NCBI RefSeq assembly: GCF_004366715.1
Contig: NZ_SOQZ01000004.1
Span: forward strand, 1 to 64,000
Length of the DNA: 64,000 nt
Origin: Meridianimaribacter flavus
Lineage (GTDB): Bacteria; Bacteroidota; Bacteroidia; Flavobacteriales; Flavobacteriaceae
Direction of reading: 5' to 3'
Part shown: in pieces, positions 1 to 8,190 of the stretch
Position numbering within the stretch: the first letter of the stretch is position 1
Layout of the letters: each line of letters opens with the position of its first letter
Position numbers and translations under genes: made by a program
The notes under the pieces: generated by a model
What the model saw: the letters and a program-made list of their open reading frames with translations, nothing else
Told to the model about the DNA's origin: nothing
Database searches by the model: none

Positions 1-869
1 TAACTGATGATTGTGGTAACACTGCTACGCTTGTTCAAACTATTAATGTGGTAGATACTACTGCGCCTATTATTGTTGGAGACTTTGAAACAACTATAGA
101 TGTAAGCTGTTCAGATATTCCTGAAGTACCAGAATTAGTATTTGAAGACGCTTGTTCTTCTGACATAACTGTAGAGTTTAACGAATCAAATGATTCAAAT
201 GATGGTTTAGAAGATTATTCAATCACTAGAAGCTGGACTGTTACTGACGAATGTGGTAACGAAGCAATCTATACACAAATAGTAAATGTAAATGTTGAGA
301 GTACATTCACAGGATATGATACCGAACTTTGTATAGATGATTTAGCTATTGACTTATTTGATTTATTAAGTGGAGATTATGACAGTGATGGTGTTTGGGA
401 AGTTGTTTCTGGTAACGCTACGTTAGACGGAAGCATCTTTGACCCTGCAACAGCTGATCTAGGTGATTACATCTTTACTTACACTGTAGCAAACGGACCA
501 TGTCCAAGCACTGTTGAAGTAATGATTACAGTTCATGATGATTGTATTGTACTACCATGTGGCGCTGAAGATGTTGTGATTTCTAAAGCTGTTACTCCTA
601 ATGGTGACCAATGGAATGAGTTCTTTACAATCACTGGTGTTGAGGATTGTGGGTTCACTATTGAACTACAAATATTCAACCGTTGGGGAGCAAAAATCTA
701 TGAAAACTTCAATTATCAAAATGATTGGAATGGTACAGCTTCAAAAGCTTCAATAGGAAGATCTGATAAAGTACCTTCAGGAACGTATTATTATATAATA
801 AACATCAAAGGTAGTAATGGACTGCAGCTAAAACCTTTTACAGGTCCAATCTACATAGGAACCAAATAA
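1..869 (+). CDS. T9SS-exported adhesin, C-terminal part (HYR-like repeats plus CHU_C domain); 5' end outside window
   Basis: The frame is open from base 3, so only the last 289 or so residues are present. Two repeat units are visible, each ending in the T-D-x-C-G-N motif typical of HYR/Ig-like modules of large surface adhesins. The final ~95 residues are a gliding-motility-associated C-terminal (CHU_C, T9SS type B sorting) domain, recognised by VTPNGD, then FNRWG, then NDWNG and SGTYYY. From family knowledge this domain directs outer-membrane translocation by the type IX system and attachment at the cell surface. The next gene, 13 bases downstream, is a PorP/SprF protein, the usual partner of such adhesins. 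The protein is probably very large; its total length cannot be seen. Confidence 0.9.
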   Translation, partial: TDDCGNTATLVQTINVVDTTAPIIVGDFETTIDVSCSDIPEVPELVFEDACSSDITVEFNESNDSNDGLEDYSITRSWTVTDECGNEAIYTQIVNVNVESTFTGYDTELCIDDLAIDLFDLLSGDYDSDGVWEVVSGNATLDGSIFDPATADLGDYIFTYTVANGPCPSTVEVMITVHDDCIVLPCGAEDVVISKAVTPNGDQWNEFFTITGVEDCGFTIELQIFNRWGAKIYENFNYQNDWNGTASKASIGRSDKVPSGTYYYIINIKGSNGLQLKPFTGPIYIGTK

Positions 870-882
870 ATTTTAACCTATT

Positions 883-1818
883 ATGAAATTATTAAAGTTT
901 AACATAATCGTTTTTATACTGTTCAATTGCTGGACAAGTGTTGCCCAACAGTTACCTCAGTTTACACAGTATATGTATAACACTATCTCGATAAACCCAG
1001 CTTATGCTGGTAGTAGAGAAACATTAAGTATTGTTGGATTACACAGGAGCCAATGGGTTGGTCTTGAAGGTGGACCAACTACACAAACCTTGTCTATTCA
1101 TACACCGCTTAGAAACGAGAAAATTGGTTTAGGATTGTCGTTTATTAACGATGAGTTAGGTTATGAAAATTTCTCTTACCTATATGGTGACTTTTCGTAT
1201 ACTATTCAAACTGGAGAAAACACCAAACTTGCCTTTGGTCTTAAAGCTGGATTTACTCATTATAATTTAGATCAGGCTTTACTTAATGACCCTTCGGTAG
1301 TAAATGACCCTTTCTTTAATGATGTATCTAATAGATGGAGTCCAAATATTGGTACTGGTGTTTATTGGCATTCAAACAAATGGTATATAGGCCTCTCTGC
1401 TCCTAGAATTTTAAATACTGATTACAACAAAGGAAGCCAAGGAAATATTGACTATGTATCATTAGAACGTGTTAGTTACTATTTTACTGGTGGATATGTA
1501 TTCGATTTAAGCGAAACCACAAAATTCAAACCAGCCACAATGCTAAAAGCTACAAATGGAGCTCCTTTATCATTTGATATAACGGCTAACTTTTTATTTA
1601 ATGAAAAACTATGGTTAGGTGCTGCTTATAGAATGAATGAGTCTGCTGCTGCTATTGGTGGTATTGCCGATTTTCAGGTTTCAAAACAATTGAGAATAGG
1701 TTATGCTTATGAGTATCCTATTTCAGATATTAGACCTTATACAAGTGGAACTCATGAAGTTTTACTTATGTTTGAAATTTTCAAGACACAACGTGTTAAA
1801 TCACCTAGATACTTCTAA
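883..1818 (+). CDS. PorP/SprF family type IX secretion membrane protein
   Basis: 311 residues with a signal peptide ending near VAQQ (residue ~22). The mature start QxPQFTQYMYN and the early motif NPAYAGSRE are hallmarks of the PorP/SprF family, as is the repeated aromatic/Gly strand pattern of an outer-membrane barrel. Family members are outer-membrane T9SS components; SprF is needed for secretion or surface assembly of the SprB adhesin in gliding flavobacteria. Placement directly after a CHU_C adhesin and before an OmpA/PD40 protein supports a dedicated adhesin-export role here. Many paralogs usually occur per genome, so the exact substrate is inferred from the neighbour only. Confidence 0.93.
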   Translation: MKLLKFNIIVFILFNCWTSVAQQLPQFTQYMYNTISINPAYAGSRETLSIVGLHRSQWVGLEGGPTTQTLSIHTPLRNEKIGLGLSFINDELGYENFSYLYGDFSYTIQTGENTKLAFGLKAGFTHYNLDQALLNDPSVVNDPFFNDVSNRWSPNIGTGVYWHSNKWYIGLSAPRILNTDYNKGSQGNIDYVSLERVSYYFTGGYVFDLSETTKFKPATMLKATNGAPLSFDITANFLFNEKLWLGAAYRMNESAAAIGGIADFQVSKQLRIGYAYEYPISDIRPYTSGTHEVLLMFEIFKTQRVKSPRYF

Positions 1819-1829
1819 AAAAACAGATT

Positions 1830-3740
1830 ATGAAAGCAAGAATAATATTATTAATAGTTGCACTTAGTAGTACTTTTATGGTTGCTCAAAAACAGCAAGT
1901 AAAAGTAGCTGACAAGTTCTTTAAAAACTTCGCTTATCAAAAGGCTACTGAATTTTATGAAGAAGCTGTAAAAAAAGGTGATAGTAGCGAATATGTATTA
2001 ACTAGATTAGGTGATTGTTATTACAATAATTCAGATTCTGAAGGATCAGCAAAATGGTATGCTGAAGCTGTAAGATTACATAAAAATAAAATTGATCCAG
2101 AATATTTTTACAAGTACTCACAAGCGCTTAGAGGTTTAGGTAATTATGAAGAAGCTATCATTTGGTTAGAAAAATATAAAGCAGAAAATCCTGATGACGA
2201 CAGAATTGCAGGCTTAGAGTATGATAACCTTGAACTTTACGAAAAACTATCATCTACTGATGAAATTTATGTTACTATCAACACATTACCAATTAACACC
2301 AAGTTTGCCGATTTTGGTGCGTTTGAAAAAGATGGTAAGTTAATTTTCTCTTCTTCAAGAGATGGAAAAGACAAAATTTACGATTGGAATGGTGAACCAT
2401 TTTTAGACCTTTATGAAGTAGAGGTTACTGAAAAAGATGGTGTAAACACTTATGAAAAAGTAAACAAAATTAATGGACCAAAAATAAATACTGAGTTCCA
2501 TGAAGCAAATGCAGTTATTACTAGTGATGGAAAAACAATGTACTTTACTAGAGACAATGTAAATAAAAGAAACAAGTTAAAAACTGACAAAGAAGGAACA
2601 TCACATTTAAAGATTTATAAAGCTTCTTTAGTAGATAGCATGTGGCAAGATGTAGTTGAACTTCCTATTAACGACACCTACTACTCTACTGGTCATCCTG
2701 CTTTAAGTCCTGATGATAGTACATTATTTTTTGTTTCTGATCGTGATGGTGGTTATGGATCCACAGACATCTATAAAGTTGCAATACTTGGAGATAATAA
2801 ATATGGAACTCCTGAAAATTTAGGACCAGAAATTAATACAGATGGTAAAGAAATGTTCCCTTTTGTTGCCAAGGATAATACATTATACTTTTCTTCTGAC
2901 AGTAATATAAACTTAGGATTCCTGGATATTTTTAAATCAAATATATTAAAAGGTGAAAACGCTGAAGTAGAAAACTTAGGTGCTCCTTTTAATACAAGTT
3001 ATGACGACTTTGGTTTTATTATAGATTCTGACACTCAAATTGGTTACTTTTCATCAAACAGACCTGATGGAGCTGGTAGTGATGATATTTATGGATTTAT
3101 TGGTTGTTCTCAAATAATTAAAGGAACCATTAGAGACAGTTTAACTCAAAAACCTATTGCAATGGCTACCGTTAAACTAATCAACAAAGAAGGTAAAATC
3201 TTAAACGAAGTTACTGCTGATGAAAATGGAGCATATTCATTTAAAGTAAAATGTCATACTGAATATACTGTATTAGCTACCAAACCAGATTATAAAGACA
3301 ATCATAAACAAATTATGACTGGTGAAGTTAATAATGAAGAAAACACATTAGACCTAGATTTAATTCCGTTAATTATAAATAATGAAATAGTTATCAACCC
3401 TATTTTCTTTGATTTTGACAAATGGAATATAAGACCTGATGCTGCTTACGAACTTGAAAATATAGTAAGTGTAATGAGAGACCACCCAAATATGGTTATT
3501 AAAATTGAGTCGCATACTGATAGTAGAGGTAGTGATAGATATAACTTAAAACTATCAGACAGAAGAGCTAAATCAACTCATGAATATTTATTATCAAGAG
3601 GTATAGCTCCTGAAAGAATTGAAAGTGCTATTGGTTATGGTGAAACACAATTGTTAAACAAGTGTTCAAATGGTGTAAAATGTACTCCTGAAGAGCATCA
3701 ACTTAACAGAAGATCTCACTTCTATATCTTAAAAAACTAA
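1830..3740 (+). CDS. OmpA-family protein with TPR, PD40 propeller and carboxypeptidase-like domains (PorE-like)
   Basis: 636 residues. A signal peptide (to VAQ, ~20) is followed by TPR-like helices (~25-135) and PD40/WD40-like propeller blades (~160-420) with the repeating pattern S-S-x-R-D-G and G-S-D-D-I-Y. Next come a carboxypeptidase-regulatory-like beta sandwich (~425-510) and a C-terminal OmpA peptidoglycan-binding domain (~520-636) with FFDFD, SHTDSRG and NRRSHF. This order matches PorE-type proteins that anchor the T9SS to peptidoglycan. It lies 11 bases after the PorP/SprF gene and is the last gene before a strong terminator, so the adhesin, SprF-like and OmpA genes form one transcription unit. 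The PorE equivalence is inferred from architecture; paralogs exist in most Flavobacteriaceae. Confidence 0.9.
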   Translation: MKARIILLIVALSSTFMVAQKQQVKVADKFFKNFAYQKATEFYEEAVKKGDSSEYVLTRLGDCYYNNSDSEGSAKWYAEAVRLHKNKIDPEYFYKYSQALRGLGNYEEAIIWLEKYKAENPDDDRIAGLEYDNLELYEKLSSTDEIYVTINTLPINTKFADFGAFEKDGKLIFSSSRDGKDKIYDWNGEPFLDLYEVEVTEKDGVNTYEKVNKINGPKINTEFHEANAVITSDGKTMYFTRDNVNKRNKLKTDKEGTSHLKIYKASLVDSMWQDVVELPINDTYYSTGHPALSPDDSTLFFVSDRDGGYGSTDIYKVAILGDNKYGTPENLGPEINTDGKEMFPFVAKDNTLYFSSDSNINLGFLDIFKSNILKGENAEVENLGAPFNTSYDDFGFIIDSDTQIGYFSSNRPDGAGSDDIYGFIGCSQIIKGTIRDSLTQKPIAMATVKLINKEGKILNEVTADENGAYSFKVKCHTEYTVLATKPDYKDNHKQIMTGEVNNEENTLDLDLIPLIINNEIVINPIFFDFDKWNIRPDAAYELENIVSVMRDHPNMVIKIESHTDSRGSDRYNLKLSDRRAKSTHEYLLSRGIAPERIESAIGYGETQLLNKCSNGVKCTPEEHQLNRRSHFYILKN

Positions 3741-3761
3741 ACAACACTTAATTATAAGAAC

Positions 3762-3793
3762 AAAAAAACAGGCTAATAATAGCCTGTTTTTTT
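3762..3793 (+). terminator. Rho-independent terminator of the adhesin/porP/ompA operon
   Basis: A perfect inverted repeat (core acaggct / agcctgt) with a 6-base loop is flanked by seven A on the left and seven T on the right. It lies 22 bases after the OmpA stop codon. Confidence 0.9.
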
Positions 3794-4250
3794 ATACATC
3801 ATAGTTAAGTCTATTATTGCCTAACCATTGTAATTTTGAACTATTAAAAACTAAGCCTTTTAACAACCTAGAATCATTTTTTTTGTTACGGTAGTTGAAT
3901 AATCCAATTCAAACTTTAATATTAATTGTTCTTCAATAATTAAGTATGCTTCTTCTCTTCTAGCATTAATAAGAAATCCTAATGCTCACACACTTGTGAT
4001 TTATTTTCTCGTTTCCGTTAGGTTAAATATAACTCATAGACAATGTACTCAAATTTAAAGTCCTTTTAATAATTACATACTTTAATTTATCAGAGCTAAT
4101 AAAACTACTTATTTGTAGTTTGAATTATACCATGGTTAAGCTAGAAATAGTAAATGGTTTAGCAGCATGATTTATAACAGTACAACAAATGTAATTCCTG
4201 TATTTACATTAATAACCATGAATTAAATAAATAAAACCTTTAAATAAAAA
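3794..4250. other. Gene-poor AT-rich intergenic stretch
   Basis: No intact gene is visible on either strand across about 450 bases. It contains short inverted repeats (4102-4108 with 4115-4121, and aatgtaa/ttacatt near 4190-4210) that lack T-tracts. It also holds one 41-codon stop-free stretch on the minus strand that reads like protein, listed separately. Decay of an older gene is a reasonable guess but not shown. Confidence 0.5.
3860..3985 (-). pseudogene. Possible remnant of a decayed gene (41 codons, no start)
   Basis: A minus-strand frame of 41 codons ends in TAA at 3860-3862 and is cut at its 5' side by an in-frame TGA just above 3985. The encoded segment (ALGFLINARREEAYL, then an amphipathic E/L/I/K-rich stretch) has protein-like composition but no start codon or ribosome site. 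The family is not recognised. It may be chance in AT-rich DNA. Confidence 0.2.
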
Positions 4251-4272
4251 AAGACCACTAAAAAGTGGTCTT
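4251..4272 (-). terminator. Terminator of the CAP-domain lipoprotein gene
   Basis: A perfect 9-bp stem (aagaccact / agtggtctt) with a 4-base loop is preceded on the plus strand by an A-run that becomes the T-tract when read on the minus strand. It lies 26 bases beyond the stop codon at 4298. Confidence 0.85.
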
Positions 4273-4297
4273 AATTCATTAACTAATAATTAATCTA

Positions 4298-4792
4298 TTA
4301 ACGTTTTATAAAAATGTTGGTATAATACCATTTACCTTCTTCATTTTGTTCGGCAGAAATATCAAAGTCTGTAAAGTCTCCTTCAATATTTGCTCTATGA
4401 CCTTCACTGTTAATCCATGCATTTACAACTGATTGTGCTGAGCTAAAAGCATAAGCAACGTTTTCAGATACTTTAGTTGCTGATGCGTGTTGCTCTAAAC
4501 TACTTTTTCTTTGGAAAAAATTGTCATGATTTACTTGATTAACACTAACCATGTAGTCAGTATGCGAATAGGCAACAGACTTAATAATGTTTAAATTGTT
4601 CAATGGATTTAAGCCTAATTCTATTCTGTGCGCATTGATAAGCTCTAAAATTTCTATTTCAATAGTTTTTGCAGCTGGTGCGTTTTGTAATGTTATATTA
4701 TTTGCTTCATTTTCAGGGAATTCTTCAGTAGAACAAGAGAAGCTTAACATTGCAAACAATACCATAACTGGTAGGTAAAATTTAGTCTTCAT
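4298..4792 (-). CDS. CAP-domain (SCP/PR1-like) lipoprotein
   Basis: 164 residues. The N-terminus is a lipoprotein signal with lipobox LSFSC (Cys20) followed by an acidic stretch, so the protein is predicted on the outer membrane. The rest is a compact CAP domain: an early helix with NAHRIELGLNPL, the HTDYM and NHDNFF segment, SENVAY, and the closing VNAWINSEGHRANI motif. Bacterial CAP proteins of this YkwD-like type are of uncertain function; some bind lipids or act at the cell wall. It is monocistronic: the neighbouring pdxH runs the same way but is separated by about 200 bases containing a large palindrome, and its own terminator follows. Confidence 0.9.
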   Translation of the reverse strand: MKTKFYLPVMVLFAMLSFSCSTEEFPENEANNITLQNAPAAKTIEIEILELINAHRIELGLNPLNNLNIIKSVAYSHTDYMVSVNQVNHDNFFQRKSSLEQHASATKVSENVAYAFSSAQSVVNAWINSEGHRANIEGDFTDFDISAEQNEEGKWYYTNIFIKR

Positions 4793-4864
4793 AAGAGGGT
4801 TATTTAGATTTGGTGTAGTAAAATTAGAAGACTATACGTAGTAGACTGTTAATAAAATGTTAAA

Positions 4865-4953
4865 ATCGATAAAAAACATGCATTTCATCGATTTTAAATG
4901 TCAATAATCGATGAAATGCATAAAACTGAAGAATATTCTTACTTTTTATCGAT
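4865..4953. repeat. Nested palindrome cluster rich in ATCGAT
   Basis: A perfect 16-bp inverted repeat (4878-4893 with 4906-4921, arm atgcatttcatcgatt, 12-base loop) sits inside a second inverted repeat of 11 bp (4865-4875 atcgataaaaa with 4943-4953). Between the arms on the right is a 12-base palindrome, aagaatattctt (4929-4940). The site lies between the end of pdxH and the start of the CAP lipoprotein, both on the minus strand. Read on the minus strand the 16-bp hairpin is followed by a T6 run, so it may also terminate pdxH; the outer arms are not explained by that. Confidence 0.7.
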
Positions 4954-4996
4954 AAAATTTTACACTTTATCGTTTTGTAAAAGCTGAAAAAAATAA

Positions 4997-5644
4997 TTAA
5001 GGCGCAAGTCGGTTAATTGTCCAACTAGAATCTGAATTCAATTTATATTCAATTCTATCATGAAGTCTATTAGGTCTCCCTTGCCAAAACTCAATTTCTG
5101 TAGGCTTAATTAAAAATCCGCCCCAATGATTAGGTCTAGGTATATCTTTGTCATTATATTGAAGCTCTAATTCTTTTAACTTGTTATTCAATACATCCCT
5201 ATCGTCAATAATTTCGCTTTGGTTAGAAGCCCATGCTCCTAGTTGACTTCCTCTTGGACGTGTTGAAAAATAGTCGTCACTAGTAGCAGCATCAACTTTT
5301 TCAGCAATACCTTTAATGATAACTTGTCGTTCAGCTGAATGCCAAAAAAAGGAAAGACAAACATTAGGATTTGCTAGTATGGCTTGTCCTTTGTCACTAT
5401 TATAATTAGAATAAAACACAAAACCATCAGTATTAAACTCCTTTAACAGCACAATTCTACTTTTAGGGAAACCATCTAAACTTATTGTAGATAACGTCAT
5501 TGCATTAGCTTCAATTTCAGGAAAAGAAGTATCTATTTCATGAAACCATCTTTTAAACAACTCTAGAGGGTTTGCAGGAGCATCTTTTAATAAAAGCTCA
5601 TGTTTTTCATAAGATTTTCTGTAATTACTTAAGTCTGTACTCAT
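4997..5644 (-). CDS. pdxH: Pyridoxamine/pyridoxine 5'-phosphate oxidase
   Basis: 215 residues, the usual length. It makes pyridoxal 5'-phosphate by FMN-dependent oxidation of pyridoxamine or pyridoxine phosphate in the cytoplasm. Family landmarks are in order: the N-terminal helix with NPLELFKRWFHE, SLDGFPKSRIVLLKE, FYSNYNSDKG, the FFWHSAERQV strand, RPRGSQLGAWASNQS, and the C-terminal EFWQGRPNRLHDR followed by the typical ending RLAP. It stands alone on the minus strand, divergent from the STAS-like gene at 5727. The start at MSTDLSNY fits other family members. Identification is firm. Confidence 0.97.
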   Translation of the reverse strand: MSTDLSNYRKSYEKHELLLKDAPANPLELFKRWFHEIDTSFPEIEANAMTLSTISLDGFPKSRIVLLKEFNTDGFVFYSNYNSDKGQAILANPNVCLSFFWHSAERQVIIKGIAEKVDAATSDDYFSTRPRGSQLGAWASNQSEIIDDRDVLNNKLKELELQYNDKDIPRPNHWGGFLIKPTEIEFWQGRPNRLHDRIEYKLNSDSSWTINRLAP

Positions 5645-5726
5645 TAGATTTTAATATGCTTTTTTGATTAGATTTTATTTTTTTGAATAAAGTAATTCAT
5701 ATAAATTTAAGAATTATTTTAGTCCC

Positions 5727-6140
5727 ATGACATTTGAAAATAGCAAATATTTTAACCTTCTTAAACACTCAAAAGTAGAGTTTTCATTTGGTAATTTTTA
5801 TCTTTTTGACAAGTTTATAATCTCTGAAATAAATGAAGGCGTCCATTTTGACTGGGACAAAATTCAACAGGTTATTGCTGCATTAATAGATTACTATGGG
5901 TCAAATCTTAAAATTGGATATATTTCAAACAGAGTAAACCCCTACTCTATTGAACCACAATTGTGGATTAGATTTCAAAGAGATTATGGGTTTATTGTTG
6001 CTAGTGCTATGGTATCTTATACTGAACTTAATTACATAAACGCCTCTATTGAAAAGCGATTTTCAGAGATGAGTATAAAGCGTTGCGGCTCTTTAGATGA
6101 AGCTATAAACTGGATTAAAAATTTAAAGGAGTTTAAATAA
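5727..6140 (+). CDS. STAS/SEC14-like small protein, paralog of the gene at 8191
   Basis: 137 residues with no signal peptide or membrane segment. The pattern of alternating strands and helices, with INEGVHFDWD, ISNRVNPYSIEP and the C-terminal SLDEAINWIKN, resembles the short STAS/SEC14 (SpoIIAA-like) proteins common in Flavobacteriaceae, whose role is unknown. It aligns along its whole length with the gene at 8191 (shared FGxFYLFxKF, EINEGVH, NRVNxYSxEP, EAxxWxxN), so the two are paralogs flanking an AraC regulator and a hydrolase. Divergent from pdxH. The fold call is by pattern only. Confidence 0.75.
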   Translation: MTFENSKYFNLLKHSKVEFSFGNFYLFDKFIISEINEGVHFDWDKIQQVIAALIDYYGSNLKIGYISNRVNPYSIEPQLWIRFQRDYGFIVASAMVSYTELNYINASIEKRFSEMSIKRCGSLDEAINWIKNLKEFK

Positions 6141-6235
6141 TAAAATAGAACTGTCTTGCTTTTACTCTCAAAAAAGCTTATTTTAGTTAAAATATTTCCC
6201 CTTACATTATTATTTAAATTTTATAGCAATTAACA

Positions 6236-7156
6236 ATGGATCATTTTAGAACCATAGAACAATATTGTAAGGGAATAGGTATATCTAAACCTAAACATTC
6301 AGAGTTTGACATTAGAAGATTTGAGATTAACATGAAAACCGTTAATCTTAAACAACCTCCTTTTAGACATGAATTTTATGCTATTGCCATAAAAGTTGCA
6401 GGAGGTGGCAAAGCTATTTCTGGTCATCATACTGACTTTCCTACTGGTTATACCATTTTCTTTAACTCACCTTATCAAATTTTATCTTGGGATATTTTAC
6501 CCGATTGGGAAGGCTTTTACATCATTTTTAATCAAGACTTTATATCAAGATCTTCAGTGTTTAATAATATCTTGAATAGATTTCCTTTTTTAAAGATTGA
6601 AAAAGATATCCCATTAGAGATTGGACAAAAACAAGTAGACGATGTTTTAGCCATCTACGAATCAATTTATGAAGAATACCACAGTAATCATAAAGACAAG
6701 TTTCAAATTATTGAATCTCAAGTGTTACTGTTACTAAACTACATTAAAAGGTATTTTAAAAACACAAATACCACTTTAGATGTTCCTGAAGAAATTAGAA
6801 AAACAGATTTAAAAATACTAGCTCGATTTCAAACACTTATTGAGACTTCTTTTTTTCAAGACATTGATACTAACTTTGATTCTAAGCTACACTCTACCTC
6901 ATTCTATGCTGATATATTAAATGTTCATCCTAATCATTTAAATACTGTAATTAAACAAATTACAGGGCAAACAGCAAAACAGTTAATACAAAACCATGTT
7001 ATCAATTTAGCTAAATCAAGACTTATTAACACTCAACTTAGTGTAAAAGAAATCGCATACTCTCTACATTACGAATCTCCTAACAATTTTAGTAGTTTCT
7101 TTAAAAAAATGACAGGAAAAACACCAAATTATTACAGAAAAGAAAGTAATATTTGA
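6236..7156 (+). CDS. AraC-family transcriptional regulator
   Basis: 306 residues. The N-terminal ~160 residues look like a cupin-type sensing domain with several strand motifs. The C-terminal ~100 residues carry the two helix-turn-helix units of AraC/XylS proteins: HPNHLNTVIKQITGQTAKQLI for the first and VKEIAYSLHYESPNNFSSFFKK, closed by TGKTPNYYR, for the second. It would act as a cytoplasmic DNA-binding regulator. The next gene on the same strand, 76 bases downstream, is an alpha/beta hydrolase, the most likely target. The effector cannot be read from sequence. Confidence 0.92.
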   Translation: MDHFRTIEQYCKGIGISKPKHSEFDIRRFEINMKTVNLKQPPFRHEFYAIAIKVAGGGKAISGHHTDFPTGYTIFFNSPYQILSWDILPDWEGFYIIFNQDFISRSSVFNNILNRFPFLKIEKDIPLEIGQKQVDDVLAIYESIYEEYHSNHKDKFQIIESQVLLLLNYIKRYFKNTNTTLDVPEEIRKTDLKILARFQTLIETSFFQDIDTNFDSKLHSTSFYADILNVHPNHLNTVIKQITGQTAKQLIQNHVINLAKSRLINTQLSVKEIAYSLHYESPNNFSSFFKKMTGKTPNYYRKESNI

Positions 7157-7232
7157 TTTTTATAGTTTTTCCTTTGTTTTTATTTAGATACAAAGTTCTA
7201 ATAATTAGAATTTTGTATTCATAAGAAATAAA

Positions 7233-8147
7233 ATGCAAAAAAAAATATCTTTTAATAGCAAAGGCCTCAAACTTAAGGGCAACCTTTTTTACCCCAATAA
7301 CTATAGTGATAAGCAAAAATATCCTGCTATTATAGTCTCTGGAAGCTGGACAACAGTAAAAGAGCAAATGGCAGGTCTTTATGCTTCAAAATTATCAAAA
7401 AATGGGTTTATCACCTTAGCTTTTGACTTTAGTCACTATGGTGAAAGTGAAGGTGAACCTCGTTTTTTTGAAAGACCAAAACTTAAAAAAGAAGATATTA
7501 AAAATGCAGTTACTTTCTTATCAAGACAAAAAACTGTGGACACTAATAAAATTGGTGTTTTAGGCATTTGTGCTGGCGCAATGTATACATTAATGGCTGC
7601 TGCAGAAGACAATCAAATTTCTTCAGTAGTTACTGTTGCATCTTGGCTACATGATGAAGAAGCAGTAAAACTTTTTTATGGTGGAGAAACAGGTGTTAGA
7701 TCAAAAATTAAAGCTGCAAAAAACGCAAAAATTAAATACGCTATTACTGGAGAAGTAGAATACATACCAACTATATCTGAAACAGATGAAAGTGCAGCCA
7801 TGTTTGGATCGTACGATTATTACCTAAATCCTAAAAGAGGCGCAATTAAAGAATGGAGTAATGATAAGTTTGCAGTTGCTAGTTGGGAAGATTGGTTAAC
7901 AACTAATCCTATGCCTTATGCTGAAAAAATTAAAACACCAACATTAATGATACATTCAGATGGTGCTGTTTTACCTGACTACACAAAAAAATTTTATAAC
8001 ACTATACCAACTCACAACAAACAACTTATATGGATGGATACTGACTTAGAGTCACCATTTCATCAATTTAGCTTTTACGATCAAGAACCTGAAGTTAACA
8101 AAGCAATAGAATATGCTAGCCAATGGTATAAAAAACACATGAATTAA
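7233..8147 (+). CDS. Alpha/beta hydrolase with a cysteine at the nucleophile position
   Basis: 304 residues, without signal peptide. The alpha/beta-hydrolase fold is indicated by YPAIIVSGSW (oxyanion region), the DFSHYGESEGEP segment and the nucleophile elbow GICAGA. At the elbow, residue 113 is Cys where most relatives have Ser, as in dienelactone-hydrolase-type enzymes. Asp243 (HSDG) and His277 (SPFHQF) are suitable partners for a triad. The substrate is unknown. It follows the AraC gene at 6236 and precedes a STAS-like gene; the spacing of 76 and 43 bases allows, but does not prove, cotranscription. Confidence 0.85.
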   Translation: MQKKISFNSKGLKLKGNLFYPNNYSDKQKYPAIIVSGSWTTVKEQMAGLYASKLSKNGFITLAFDFSHYGESEGEPRFFERPKLKKEDIKNAVTFLSRQKTVDTNKIGVLGICAGAMYTLMAAAEDNQISSVVTVASWLHDEEAVKLFYGGETGVRSKIKAAKNAKIKYAITGEVEYIPTISETDESAAMFGSYDYYLNPKRGAIKEWSNDKFAVASWEDWLTTNPMPYAEKIKTPTLMIHSDGAVLPDYTKKFYNTIPTHNKQLIWMDTDLESPFHQFSFYDQEPEVNKAIEYASQWYKKHMN

Positions 8148-8190
8148 TAGCCTTCAAATATTAACCAAACAACCTCAAAAACACTTTACT

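Noticed and set aside
4102-4121. Hairpin aaactac / gtagttt as a terminator or RNA
   Set aside because: Seven base pairs of mostly A-T with no T-tract and no gene ending nearby; chance is likely.
7101-7367. An 88-codon minus-strand open frame over the AraC/hydrolase junction
   Set aside because: Phe/Leu/Tyr-rich shadow of AT-rich DNA, overlapping two well-supported genes.
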